DNA of 64,000 bases from Nonomuraea candida (GCF_000725485.1 NZ_JOAG01000028.1:36193-100192), one strand, 5' to 3'. Positions 50,074 to 61,183 are shown, counted from the first letter of the stretch. Notes: generated from the sequence alone by a model not told the origin. Numbers and translations: made by a program.

Positions 50074-51270
50074 ATGATCACCCTGCTCACCGCCTTCGCC
50101 GGGCTGCTGCTGCTCGCGGTGCTGCTGTCGAGCCTGGCCCACCGGACGATCCTGTCGACCGCCGCGCTGTTCCTGGTGGCGGGGTTCGTGCTGGGCGACG
50201 GCGTGCTGGGTGTGCTGTCGCTGCGCCCCGACGACGAGCTGGTCGGGACCTTGGCGGAGCTGGCCCTGTTCGCGGTGCTGTTCACCGACGGCATGCGCGT
50301 CGGCTGGACGGACCTGCGCAGCGCCTGGCGGCTGCCGGGCCGGGCGCTGGGCTGGGGGCTGCCGCTCACCCTGCTGATCACGGCGGCCGGCGCGCACTAC
50401 CTGATCGGGCTGGGCTGGGTCGAGTCGCTGCTGATCGGCGCGATCCTGGCGCCGACCGACCCGGTCTTCGCCGCGGCGCTGGTCGGCAACGAGAAGGTGC
50501 CGCCCCGGCTGCGGCAGCTGCTCAACGTCGAGTCCGGCGTCAACGACGGGCTGGCGCTGCCGTTCGTCATGGTCTTCCTCGCGATCGCCGCCGGATCACA
50601 CGACCTGCACCTCGGTGACCTGAGCCTGGAGCTGGGCCTCGGCCTGCTGATCGGGGTGGCCGTGCCGTGGCTGGCCATCAAGCTGGAGCAGACCCGCTGG
50701 TTCGCCGCCTCCACCCCGTACGAGCCGCTCAACGCCCTGGCCATCGGCCTGCTGGTGCTCGCCCTGGGCAAGGCCACGCACGGCAACCTGTTCCTGGCCG
50801 CCTTCTCCGCCGGCATCACCGTGGCCACGTTCGGGGAGCGGCAGCGTGCCTCCTTCGAGCACTTCGGCGAGCTCATCGCCGAGTTGTTCAAGCTCGCCGC
50901 GCTGCTCGTGTTCGGCGTGCTCATCACGCCTGCCCTGCTCGGCGCGGTCGGCTGGCAGGGCTGGCTGTTCGCGATCCTGGCGCTCATCCTGGCCCGCCCG
51001 GCGGCCATCTGGCTGTCCTTCCTCGGCTCGGGACTGACCGCGCGCGAGCAGGCGGCGGTCGCCTGGTTCGGGCCGAAGGGCTTCGCCTCGGTGGTGTACG
51101 CCCTGATCGTGCTCAGCTCCGGCATCGCCGCGTCCCAGCAGGTCTTCCAGCTGGTCGCGGTCACCATCGTGGTCTCGATCCTGCTGCACTCCTCCACCGA
51201 CATCGTGGTGGCGCGGGGCTTCGACGATGAACGTGACGTCCCGGCCTGGTTCGGCAGGGCGCGCTGGTGA
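50074..51270 (+). CDS. CPA1-type Na+(K+)/H+ antiporter
   Basis: 398 residues with about 12 hydrophobic segments. ILAPTDPVFAAALVGNEK is the conserved helix 5 with the Asp pair, and NVESGVNDGLALPFVMVF the second functional helix, both as in NhaP-type proteins. No C-terminal regulatory domain is present, so it is short. Role: sodium or potassium efflux and pH control. It precedes, with a 4-base overlap, a permease tail fragment that may be read through. Confidence 0.9.
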   Translation: MITLLTAFAGLLLLAVLLSSLAHRTILSTAALFLVAGFVLGDGVLGVLSLRPDDELVGTLAELALFAVLFTDGMRVGWTDLRSAWRLPGRALGWGLPLTLLITAAGAHYLIGLGWVESLLIGAILAPTDPVFAAALVGNEKVPPRLRQLLNVESGVNDGLALPFVMVFLAIAAGSHDLHLGDLSLELGLGLLIGVAVPWLAIKLEQTRWFAASTPYEPLNALAIGLLVLALGKATHGNLFLAAFSAGITVATFGERQRASFEHFGELIAELFKLAALLVFGVLITPALLGAVGWQGWLFAILALILARPAAIWLSFLGSGLTAREQAAVAWFGPKGFASVVYALIVLSSGIAASQQVFQLVAVTIVVSILLHSSTDIVVARGFDDERDVPAWFGRARW

Positions 51271-51623
51271 TCGCCGGGCTCGGGCTGGGCCTGGGCGACG
51301 GCGACGTCGCCGGCGGCCTGGCCACCACCACGGTCATCCTGCCCGGCATCTGGGTGATGACGGGCATCGCCATGGCGGCCTTCGGCCTGTTCCGCCGGTC
51401 CGGAACGGTCGTGGGATGGACCGCCCTGGCGCTGGCCATCGCCGTGGAGGTCGGCTGGGAGGTCGGCCTGGTGAACGACGCGTTCTTCAAGGTCTCCCCG
51501 TTCGCGCACGTCCACTACTCGGCCGATTTCGGGCCGGGCACGCTGGCCGGGCTCACCGTGGTGGCGGCCGGGCTCGCGGCCTCGGGCCTGTACGCGCTCC
51601 GCCGCCGCGATCTGGCCCTGTGA
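51267..51623 (+). pseudogene. C-terminal fragment of an ABC-2 type drug exporter permease
   Basis: 118 codons starting GTG inside the antiporter stop. The end (VSPFAHVHYSADFGPGTLAG, then LRRRDLAL) is the usual finish of antibiotic ABC-2 permeases (SPFAHVP...FRRRDL), but the first 400 or more residues are missing. It is probably a deletion scar, though it may be translated by coupling to the antiporter. Confidence 0.55.
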
Positions 51624-51626
51624 TCC

Positions 51627-51658
51627 GAGGGGACCGGGCGGAAGGCTCCGGTCCCCTC
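51627..51658 (+). terminator. Hairpin after permease remnant
   Basis: GAGGGGACCGG, 10-base loop, CCGGTCCCCTC. An 11-bp perfect stem between convergent units; likely closes the antiporter transcript. Confidence 0.7.
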
Positions 51659-51702
51659 GTCCGCCGCCGGTCAGCCCGGGGACTCCGCGGTGGCGGGCGG
51701 CT

Positions 51703-52368
51703 TCAGGGGAGTTCGGCGAACCGATCGATCTGATGGGGGCGTCCGGAGACGATGATGATGTCGCCGTAGGACAGTTCGGTGTCGGCGGTGGCGTAGGTGA
51801 ACTCGGTGTCCGGGGCTTTGACCGCCACGACGGTGAGGCCGTATTTGCTGCGCAGGTTGGACGCTCCGAGCGCGATGCCGACATAGTTCCGCGGCGGGCG
51901 CATCTTGGCCATGGCGAAATCCTCGTCGACGTCCATGTAGTCGAGCAGCCGCCCGCTCACCAGGTGGGCGACGCGCTCACCCATGTCGTGCTCGGGGAAG
52001 ATGACGTGCTGGACGCCGATGCGGCTGAGGATCTGACCGTGCTGGGCGCTCACCGCCTTGGCCCAGATGTCGTCGATCGCCAGCTCCACCAGGAGCGAGG
52101 CGGTCAGGATGCTGGACTCCATGTCGGTGCCGATGGCGCAGACCGCGCGGCGGAAGTCGGCCACCCCGAGCCGCCGAAGCGCGTCCAGGTCGGTGGAGTC
52201 GGCGACGGCGACCTGGGTGAGCTGCCCGGCGAAGCTCTGCACCAGCTTGGGCCGATGGTCGATGGCCAGCACCTCGGTGCCGCGGCGGATGAGCTCCAGC
52301 GCGAGAGCGCCGCCGAAGCGGCCCAGCCCGATCACCACGACCGTGTCGGTTGTGTCGTCGCCAGCCAA
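51703..52368 (-). CDS. ktrA: KtrA/TrkA-type K+ uptake regulatory subunit
   Basis: 221 residues from TTG 52368 with GGAAGG upstream; GTG at 52377 is out of frame. RCK domain opening TVVVIGLGRFGGALALEL with GxGxxG for NAD(H)/ATP, ending with an acidic ligand-binding RCK_C region (DTEFTYATADTELSYGDIII). This is the gating ring of KtrAB potassium channels. It is divergent from trkH at 52588, which encodes the matching membrane subunit. Confidence 0.9.
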   Translation of the reverse strand: MAGDDTTDTVVVIGLGRFGGALALELIRRGTEVLAIDHRPKLVQSFAGQLTQVAVADSTDLDALRRLGVADFRRAVCAIGTDMESSILTASLLVELAIDDIWAKAVSAQHGQILSRIGVQHVIFPEHDMGERVAHLVSGRLLDYMDVDEDFAMAKMRPPRNYVGIALGASNLRSKYGLTVVAVKAPDTEFTYATADTELSYGDIIIVSGRPHQIDRFAELP

Positions 52369-52568
52369 CGGTCACACCTTCCCTCGGTGTTCTCATCATG
52401 GCGGACGCGTTCCTCTCTCGCGCGCGATCGCCACCGTGTTGGCCCGGCTCGTTCTGACGGTGGATCCGGCTGCGCTACCGTATGGCGCGGAGTGCCGGGA
52501 AGTCTGGTCGGCGACGTCTTCAGCCGTGCGACGTGACGGAGGCTTCGTGGTGGATTCCGGCGGTTTGA

Positions 52569-54215
<1,647 letters not shown>

Positions 54216-54220
54216 CACCC

Positions 54221-54248
54221 GGCGGCCACGGGAACCTCCGTGGCCGCC
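54221..54248 (+). terminator. Rho-independent terminator after K+ transporter unit
   Basis: GGCGGCCACGG, loop GAACCT, CCGTGGCCGCC, then CCCTTTTG. A perfect 11-bp stem with a short U-run, the most classical terminator in the window. Confidence 0.85.
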
Positions 54249-54264
54249 CCCTTTTGACCTTCAC

Positions 54265-54280
54265 ATACCCTGGGGGGTAT
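54265..54280. promoter_or_regulatory. CsoR/CstR-type operator ATACCC-N4-GGGTAT
   Basis: ATACCCTGGGGGGTAT is a 6-4-6 palindrome of the class bound by CsoR (copper) and CstR (persulfide) repressors. It ends 7 bases before the start codon, overlapping the ribosome binding region, so repressor binding would act near the transcription start of a short-leader mRNA. Confidence 0.6.
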
Positions 54281-54287
54281 CTCACTC

Positions 54288-55625
54288 ATGGACGTCACAT
54301 CGTTCCGGACACCCGGTCTGGGCGACCAGACCTACCTGCTGACCCACGAGGGCCGCGGCGTGCTCGTCGATCCCCAGCGCGACATCGGCCGCTTCCTGGA
54401 CGCCGCCGCCGAACGCGACGTCGAGCTGCGCTTCGTCCTGGAGACCCACCTGCACAACGACTATCTCTCCGGCGCCGAGCAGGCCGCCCGGCGCACCGGC
54501 GCCGAGCTCGTGCTGCCCGCCGCCGCGGCCCCCGCCTACCCGCACACCCCCGCCTTCCACCTGGAGGACCTCGACGGCGGCGGCGGCCTGACCCTCCGCC
54601 CCCTCCACACGCCGGGCCACACCCCCGAGCACACCAGCTACCTGGTGCTCATCGACGGCGAGCCGGTCGCGCTGTTCTCCGGCGGCAGCCTGCTCACCGC
54701 CGCGGCCGGCCGGCCCGACCTGCTCGGCCCCGAACGCGCCCGCACCCTGGCCCGCCTCCAGCACCGATCGCTGCGCCGCCTGGCCGCGCTGCCGCCCGCC
54801 GTCGCCCTGTATCCCACGCACGGCGCGGGCTCGTTCTGCACCACGACCGGCGCCGGTGGGCCCACCTCCACCATCGCGGCGGAACTGACCGGCAATCCGC
54901 TGCTGGCCATCGACGACCCGGAGACGTTCGCCGACACGCTGCTGGCCGCGCCCATGCCCATCCCCGCCTTCTACCGGCACATGGGCCCGGCCAACATCCT
55001 CGGCGTGCCGCCCATGCCGCCCGTCCGGGCGCCCGAGCTCGACGCGCCCGCCGGCCACGTCGTCGACCTGCGCCCCCGCCACGTCCAGGCGCGCGGCATG
55101 CTGCCCGGCTCGGTCGGCATCGAGATGGCCGACGACTTCGGCAGCTGGGCCGGCTGGCTGCTGCCCCACGCCGAGCCGATCACCCTGGTCGCCGAGCCCG
55201 GCCAGGACGTCACCGAGGCCGTCACCCAGCTCGCCCGGATCGGCATCGACACCGTCCGGGGCGTCGTCCGCGACCTCGGCGACGCCGCCACGCAGACCTA
55301 CCGGCCGGCGGACCTCGACACCTTCGTCAAGCTGCTTCAGCCCGGCGGGCAACTCCTGGACGTCCGGATGCCGAGCGAATGGGAGCAGGTCCGGCTGCCC
55401 GGCGCGGTCGAGCGTTTCCTGCCCGACCTGTTCACCCAGGGCGTTCCGGCCGAGCTCGACCGGGAGCGGCCCGTGCTCGTCGCCTGCGCCTCCGGCCGCC
55501 GCGCCGCCATCGCCGCCACCCACCTCGCCCGCCAGGGCTACCGGCCGATCGCGCTCACCGGCGCGGGCGTGGCCGACGTCGCCGCCGCCCTCGCCGAACT
55601 CAACCAGGGAGACCGCCCCACCTGA
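54288..55625 (+). CDS. Persulfide dioxygenase-like MBL domain fused to rhodanese
   Basis: 445 residues. MBL-fold residues 1 to about 230 with ETHLHNDYLSG (metal-binding HxHxD) and HTPGHTPEHTSYLV. Residues about 260-430 hold two rhodanese folds; only the last has a catalytic Cys (VACASGRRA). Such fusions oxidise glutathione- or protein-persulfides and transfer sulfur, protecting from sulfide. The CsoR/CstR-type operator directly before the start fits persulfide-responsive control. Confidence 0.9.
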   Translation: MDVTSFRTPGLGDQTYLLTHEGRGVLVDPQRDIGRFLDAAAERDVELRFVLETHLHNDYLSGAEQAARRTGAELVLPAAAAPAYPHTPAFHLEDLDGGGGLTLRPLHTPGHTPEHTSYLVLIDGEPVALFSGGSLLTAAAGRPDLLGPERARTLARLQHRSLRRLAALPPAVALYPTHGAGSFCTTTGAGGPTSTIAAELTGNPLLAIDDPETFADTLLAAPMPIPAFYRHMGPANILGVPPMPPVRAPELDAPAGHVVDLRPRHVQARGMLPGSVGIEMADDFGSWAGWLLPHAEPITLVAEPGQDVTEAVTQLARIGIDTVRGVVRDLGDAATQTYRPADLDTFVKLLQPGGQLLDVRMPSEWEQVRLPGAVERFLPDLFTQGVPAELDRERPVLVACASGRRAAIAATHLARQGYRPIALTGAGVADVAAALAELNQGDRPT

Positions 55626-55941
55626 TCCGCGGCATGGGCGCCCAGCGACGCCCAGAACGCGCAGTTGCTCGCCTTGGCCGGGTTCACCGTGCGGATGCCG
55701 CGCGGGCCAGGCGCCAGGCTCAGCACGCCGGCCGGAGAGCGGAAGCGCGGCCAGAGCGCCGCGTCGGGGCGTCCCCTTCTGGTGCGGGCGCCCGGACCGT
55801 ACACGTGGGCGCGCCCTCGACCGTATCCAGGAACCCCGGCGCTCGCATAGGCGTCTCCCGGTATGACCGGATGCGGGCGCCGGCGGGCGCGGCGAAGGGC
55901 GATCTCCCCCGCCGCCCGGGCGGGGAGAGTACTGTGAGGTG
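55626..55941. other. Spacer with possible decayed minus-strand gene
   Basis: No gene is supported. A minus-strand frame contains SLAPGPRGIRTVNPAKASNC, which looks like a protein fragment, but there is no start, ribosome binding site or family match. Confidence 0.35.
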
Positions 55942-57215
55942 GTGGACCGACGCATCTTCGGCCTGGAGAACGAGTACGGCGTCACCTGCACCTTCCGGGG
56001 CCAGCGCAGGCTCTCCCCGGACGAGGTGGCGCGCTACCTGTTCCGGCGGGTCGTGTCCTGGGGCCGTTCGAGCAACGTCTTCCTGCCCAACGGCGCCCGC
56101 CTCTATCTCGACGTGGGCAGCCATCCCGAATACGCCACCCCCGAGTGCGACAACGTCGTGGAGCTGGTCACCCACGACAAGGCGGGCGAGCGCATCCTTG
56201 AGGGCCTGCTCGTGGACGCCGAGAAGCGGCTGCGCGAAGAGGGCATCGCGGGTGACATCTACCTGTTCAAGAACAACACCGACTCGGCCGGCAACTCCTA
56301 CGGCTGCCACGAGAACTACTGCGTGGGCCGGCACGGGGAGTTCGGGCGGCTGGCCGACGTGCTGATCCCGTTCCTGGTGACCCGGCAGATCATCTGCGGC
56401 GCGGGCAAGGTGCTGCAGACCCCGCGGGGCGCGGTCTACTGCGTGTCGCAGCGCGCCGAGCACATCTGGGAGGGGGTGTCGTCGGCGACGACCCGCTCCC
56501 GGCCGATCATCAACACGCGGGACGAGCCGCACGGCGACGCCGAGCGGTTCCGGCGGCTGCACGTCATCGTGGGTGACTCGAACATGAGCGAGACCACCAT
56601 GCTGCTCAAGGTCGGCGCGACCGACCTGGTGCTGCGCATGATCGAGTCGGGCACCGTGATGCGCGACCTGTCGCTGGAGAACCCGATCCGGGCCATCCGC
56701 GAGGTCTCCCACGACATCACCGGGCGGCGGCGGGTGCGGCTGGCCAACGGTCGTGAGGCGTCCGCGCTGGAGATCCAGCAGGAATACCTGGACAAGGCGA
56801 AGGACTTCGTGGACCGGCGGGGCGGCGACGCCATCGCCCACCGGGTGCTGGAGCTGTGGGAGCGCACCCTGCGCGCGGTCGACACCGGCAACCTCGATTT
56901 GGTCTCGCGCGAGATCGACTGGGTGACGAAATACCAGCTCATCGAGCGGTACCGGCGCAAGTACGACCTGCCGTGGAGAAGCGCGGCTCGGTGGAGCGGG
57001 TGACCTCCGACATCAAGATCTTCGAGGCCAAGTCGGTGCCGCCGCAGACGACCCGGGCGCGGCTGCGCGGCGCGTTCATCCGCGCGGCGCAGGAGAAGCG
57101 GCGTGACTTCACCGTCGACTGGGTGCATCTGAAGCTGAACGACCAGGCGCAGCGCACGGTGCTGTGCAAGGACCCGTTCCGCAGCGTGGTGGACAAACTC
57201 ATCGCCGGCATGTGA
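55942..57215 (+). pseudogene. pafA: Broken second copy of pafA (Pup-protein ligase)
   Basis: The first 340 codons (from GTG 55942, [18 protein letters not shown]) match PafA, including [14 protein letters not shown] (catalytic Asp) and [15 protein letters not shown]. At about 56974 the frame jumps: after KYDLPW the expected segment of some 25-30 codons (the PRVAMLDLAYHDI region) is missing and the match resumes in another frame at [20 protein letters not shown]. The first frame stops at 57003. Near the end [14 protein letters not shown] lacks three residues. PafA needs its C-terminal domain, so this copy is inactive. The functional gene, if the host has one, should be in the proteasome locus elsewhere. 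The unusual position beside a broken metal ATPase supports decay. Confidence 0.85.
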
Positions 57216-57232
57216 CCGGGAGGTGGGCCGGG

Positions 57233-58743
57233 TCACCACCGGCGCAGCAGTTGCGCGTTGAGCGCGACCACGATGGTCGAGGCCGACATGAGCAGGGCCC
57301 CCACCGCCGGGCTGGGTGCCACCCCCGCCCAGGCCAGCACCCCGGCGGCGAGGGGAAGCGTGACGACGTTGTAGGCGGCGGCCCAGCCCGGGTTCTGGAT
57401 CATCTTCCGGTACGAAGGCCCGCGACAGCCTGAGGACGGCGGCGACGCCGCGCGGGCCGGAGGAGGTCAGCACGACGCCCGCGGACTCGATGGCCACGTC
57501 GGTTCCCGCGCCGATGGCGATCCCGACGTCCGCGCGGGCGAGTGCGGGGCGTCGTTGACGCCGTCGCCGACCATCGCGACCCGGAGCCCGCGTTCTTGCA
57601 TGGCCGTGACGGCCTGGTCCTTGTCGCCGGGGAGCACTTCGGCGTGGACCTCGTCGATGTCCAGTTCGGCGGCCACGGATTCGGCGACCGTGCGGGCGTC
57701 TCCGCTGATCATGACGACCTTGGAGACGCGCTCCGCCCGCAGCTCGTCGATGGCCCCCCTGGCCTCGGGCCGGATCTCGTCCTTGAGGGTGAAGGCGGCG
57801 ACGGCGTGCGGCCGCGGGGTCAGGGCGATCAGGTGCAGGACGGTGGCGCCGTCCGCGGCCGGCCGAAGCCGGTGCGGGACGTGCGCGCCGGTCTCGCGCA
57901 GCAGCGCGGGCCCGCCGATCGCGTACGGCAGGCCGTTCGCGACGGCCTGGACCCCGCGACGAGCGCGGGGGCGCCGGTGGTGAGGGTGCCGGTCTTGTCG
58001 AACAGGACGGTGTCGACGGTCCGCATGCGTTCCAGCGCGAGCCGGTCCTTGACGAGGATGCCGGCCCGGGCCGCGATGGCCGTGGACAGGGCGACGACCA
58101 GCGGAATGGCCAGGCCCAGCGCGTGCGGGCAGGCGATGACCAGCACCGTCACGGTGCGCACGACCGCCTCGTTCACATCGCCCAGCCACGATGCTCCCGT
58201 GCTCCCGTCGGCGGGGACGCGGCCGCCGGGCCGTACCAGCACCACGTCCCCGATCCGGAGCTCGCCGGTGGGGACGGGGGCGCCGTCGCCGTCGAGGCGT
58301 TCGGAGCGGTCGGGCAGGAGCCCGGCAGGCGCCGACAGCGCCCCGCGGGCCTGCCCGAGGGCTCTGGTCTCCTGCCAGTGACCGAGCAGCATGACGGTGA
58401 CCAGGGTGGCCAGCTCCCACCAGAAGTCCAGGTCGAACCAGCCGAGGGTGGTGGCGAGGGAGGCGGCGTAGGCGACGGTGATGGCCATCGAGATGAGCAG
58501 CATCATCCCCGGCGCCCGATGGTGGATCTCGTGGAAGGCGCCGGCCAGGAACGGCCGGCCGGCGTAGAAGTAGGAGATCGAGCCCAGGACGGGCCCGGCC
58601 GGCCAGAGGCCGGGCACGTCCAGGGTGTAGCCGAGCCACTCCCCCACCATCGGGCTGGTGACGACCAGCGGCACCGACAGGATCAGGCTGAGCCAGAACC
58701 GGCGGCGGAAGACCGCCGGTCCGTGGTCACCGTGCGGGTTCAT
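57233..58743 (-). pseudogene. copB: Broken CopB-type copper-translocating P-type ATPase
   Basis: The N-terminal part (FRRRFWLSLILSVPLVVTSP), CPH motif ([12 protein letters not shown]) and DKTGTLTTG are intact, but the actuator segment with TGES is deleted between PADGS and LGDVNEAVV (about 80 codons). Most of the nucleotide-binding domain after DKTGT is missing, with a frame change. GDGVNDAP is followed by a one-base deletion (about 57548), and a one-base insertion occurs before the FRKM-like region, restoring [13 protein letters not shown] only in a third frame. It cannot pump. The gene ends 17 bases from the pafA remnant, facing it. Confidence 0.85.
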
Positions 58744-58792
58744 GGGCGGGTGCTCCCGGGGGCGGCGGGGGCGCGGCCCGGCCCGGTGGCGG

Positions 58793-59674
58793 TCATCGGT
58801 CGTCCTGCCCGGGAGGGACGAAGCGCTGGACGAAGGCCAGGGCGGTGTCGCACACCTCGCGCCAGCCGCTGTCGATGGTCAGGGAGTGGCCGCGGCCGGG
58901 CATCTCGACGATCTCGGTGACGTGGTGGCTGTTGCGGGCCTGCTTCTTGTAGGAGGCGTGCGTGATGGCCCACGGCACGGTGTGGTCCTTCTCGCCGGAG
59001 ACGAGCAGCATGGGGCCGCGGTTCTCGGCGGTGCTGTCCACCTTGGTCTCGCTCCACGGGTTGAAGTTGGCCACGGCGGCCTGGAACAGCGGCGCGCCGG
59101 GCGCCGGGACGGCGAACGTCTCGTACAGGTGCTTGGCCTCCTCCTCGCTGACGGCGTTGGCGAAGGCGTAGCGGAACTGCTCGTACGTGAGCGGCACGGC
59201 CCGGTGGATGTTGGCCGGGTTGGTCAGCACCGGCGCGGCCGAGCGCAGCGAGGAGATCGGCAGCGGCAGCACCCCCTGGAACGGGGCGGGGTCGATGGCG
59301 ACGGACGCGCAGGACATGCCGCGCCCGGCGAGGATCTGGGTGAGCAGCCCGCCGAAGGAGTGGCCGACGACGGCGGGCCGGCGCTCCAGCTTGCCGATCA
59401 GGTCGCAGTAGTGGTCGGCGACCTGGCCGACGGTCTTGTGGGCGAACACCTCGGGGTGGGCGTTGGCCTCGCCGACGGTGTCGGGGTCGTCGGGCCAGCC
59501 GGGGGCGACGGGTGCGTAGCCGGCCTCGGCGAAGACCCGCGCCCACCGCTCCCAGCTGGTGGGCAGCAGCCACAGCCCGTGCACGAACACGACCGGGATG
59601 CGGCCGGAGGCGTTGGCCTGCTCGATCTGGGCGAGGTCGCGGGCGTAGGAAGCCTCGGAGGAGGTCGATGACAT
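58793..59674 (-). CDS. Alpha/beta-fold hydrolase
   Basis: 293 residues. FVHGLWLLPTSWERWA gives the oxyanion region, VVGHSFGGLLTQ the nucleophile elbow (Ser), SGEKDHTVP the acid and GRGHSLTID the His. Chain length and HGLW motif fit epoxide hydrolase/lactonase-like intracellular enzymes. Substrate unknown. Last gene of the minus-strand hydrolase run; separated from the DoxX gene by a block of 19-bp repeats. Confidence 0.88.
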   Translation of the reverse strand: MSSTSSEASYARDLAQIEQANASGRIPVVFVHGLWLLPTSWERWARVFAEAGYAPVAPGWPDDPDTVGEANAHPEVFAHKTVGQVADHYCDLIGKLERRPAVVGHSFGGLLTQILAGRGMSCASVAIDPAPFQGVLPLPISSLRSAAPVLTNPANIHRAVPLTYEQFRYAFANAVSEEEAKHLYETFAVPAPGAPLFQAAVANFNPWSETKVDSTAENRGPMLLVSGEKDHTVPWAITHASYKKQARNSHHVTEIVEMPGRGHSLTIDSGWREVCDTALAFVQRFVPPGQDDR

Positions 59675-59773
59675 GGTTCCGTCCTTGGTTGAAGTGAGGT
59701 GGGGGTGGGGCTGGTGTCCCGGCGGGCGCGGCCGGCCGCTCTCACTCGGGCCGGCGGCTGTGGCCGGGTGCGG

Positions 59774-59909
59774 TTGTCCAGGGGGCGGCCCCTCGTCCCG
59801 GGGGCGGTCCGGTCGTCCAGGGGCGGTCCGGTCGTCCAGGGGCGGTCCGGTCGCCCAGGAACCGGCCCCGTCGTCCAGGGGCGGTCCGGTCGTCTAGGGG
59901 TGGTCCGGG
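59774..59909. repeat. Degenerate 19-20-bp tandem repeat (GGGGCGGTCCGGTCGTCCA), about seven units
   Basis: Three near-perfect units and several variants, including GGAACCGGCCCCGTCGTCCA, run head-to-tail between the alpha/beta hydrolase and DoxX genes and into the DoxX stop region. No spacers, so not CRISPR. Could be a slippage product or mRNA-structure element. Confidence 0.8.
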
Positions 59910-60409
59910 TCTGCCGCCGGCGAGGGGCGGCGCAGGAGCAGGCGGACGGCCAGGCCGCTGCCGAGGCCGGCGGCCACCGCGAGGGCGGCCTGCCAGGCGG
60001 GCCAGGGCAGCAGGCGCAGGGCCTCGTCGGCGGACCAGCGGCCGGGCCCGGTCAGCGCGAGCGTGGCGAAGACGGCGATGAGGACCAGCGGGTACTCGTA
60101 GCCGTCCGCTTGCACCCACAGGCCGTGCCGCCATTTGACGGTGAGCGCGACCGTCATCACGCCGGTCGCGCCGGCCGCCGCGAGCGGAGTGAGCGCTCCG
60201 CCCGCGAGCAGGAGCCCGGCGCCGATCTGGGTGGCGCCCGCGGCCAGGGCGGTCAGCGCCCCGCCGCGGAAGCCGTCGCGCCGGAACTCCCGCGCGCCGC
60301 CCGCCAGCCCGGCGCCGCCGAGCCGGAAGCTGACCTTCTGGATCCCGTGCCCGGCCAGCAGCAGCCCGGCGACCAGGCGCAGGATGAGCAGGCCCAGGTC
60401 TGTCGTCAT
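59894..60409 (-). CDS. DoxX-family membrane protein
   Basis: 171 residues; four hydrophobic segments (LGLLILRLVAGLLLAGHGIQ, TALAAGATQIGAGLLLAGG, ATGVMTVALTVKW, ALAVAAGLGSGLAVRLLL). HGIQKVSFRLGG is the DoxX opening. Likely redox- or detoxification-linked, as its neighbours suggest. The isochorismatase-like gene lies 9 bases upstream on the same strand. Confidence 0.88.
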   Translation of the reverse strand: MTTDLGLLILRLVAGLLLAGHGIQKVSFRLGGAGLAGGAREFRRDGFRGGALTALAAGATQIGAGLLLAGGALTPLAAAGATGVMTVALTVKWRHGLWVQADGYEYPLVLIAVFATLALTGPGRWSADEALRLLPWPAWQAALAVAAGLGSGLAVRLLLRRPSPAADPDHP

Positions 60410-60418
60410 GGGACGGAG

Positions 60419-61081
60419 TCAGCCGCCGGCGTGGGAGCCGAGCATGGACTGGGCGTAGACGACGCCCATGCCGTAGGCGCCGCCGTGCTCCTTGACCACC
60501 TCCAGGGTGGGCGCGTACGTCTCGCCGCGGGCCCAGTCGCGCTGGAGTTCGAGCAGCACCTGCAGCCAGGTGACCGGGACGGCGCCGGCGGCGGTCATGC
60601 GCTGCATGGCGTGCTCGTGCGCGGTGGGGGTGACGCCGGCGGAGGCGTCGGCGACCACGTACACCTCGTAGCCCTGGGCGAGCGCGGACAGGGCGGGCAG
60701 CACCACGCACACCTCGGTCCACAGCCCGGACAGGATGATCTTGCCACGGCCGGTGGCGCGTACGGCGTCCACCAGCGCCGGGTCCTCCCAGGCGTTCATC
60801 GTGGTGCGGTCCACCACGTCGTGCTTGGGGAAGAGCTCGGCCAGTTGCGGCAGGATCGGGCCGGAGAAGGACTCGGCGGCCACGCTCGACAGCACGACCG
60901 GCACGTCGAAGACCCGGGCGGACTTGGCCAGGCCGACGGTGGCGTTGATGACCCCGGCCCGGTCGGCGCTGGAGGCGCCGAAGAACATCTGCGGCTGGTG
61001 GTCGACGAACAGCATCATCGCGTTGTCCGGCGTCAGCAGGCCGGGGCTGGGGGCGGCGTGCACGCCGTCAAGGTTGATCAT
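60419..61081 (-). CDS. Isochorismatase-like hydrolase (YcaC-type)
   Basis: 220 residues. Cysteine-hydrolase fold with VDHQPQMFFGASS (catalytic Asp), RTTMNAWEDPALVDAVRATG and ILSGLWTEVCVVLPAL (Cys nucleophile in the TEVCV loop). The YcaC subgroup has unknown substrates, probably small amides. Together with the amidohydrolase upstream it suggests degradation of a nitrogenous compound. Confidence 0.88.
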   Translation of the reverse strand: MINLDGVHAAPSPGLLTPDNAMMLFVDHQPQMFFGASSADRAGVINATVGLAKSARVFDVPVVLSSVAAESFSGPILPQLAELFPKHDVVDRTTMNAWEDPALVDAVRATGRGKIILSGLWTEVCVVLPALSALAQGYEVYVVADASAGVTPTAHEHAMQRMTAAGAVPVTWLQVLLELQRDWARGETYAPTLEVVKEHGGAYGMGVVYAQSMLGSHAGG

Positions 61082-61183
61082 GATCGTTCCTTTCGTGGGA
61101 AGTGCCGGTGGGCGGGGGTCACGGTCGGGATCGCGCCCGCCCGCCGGCCGTGGGAGACCACGCGCCTCGGGTGCGCGGTGGCG

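Noticed and set aside
55942..57215. pafA break explained by a single sequencing error
   Set aside because: About 25-30 codons are missing together with the frame change, and three more residues are lost near the end. One-base errors cannot cause that.
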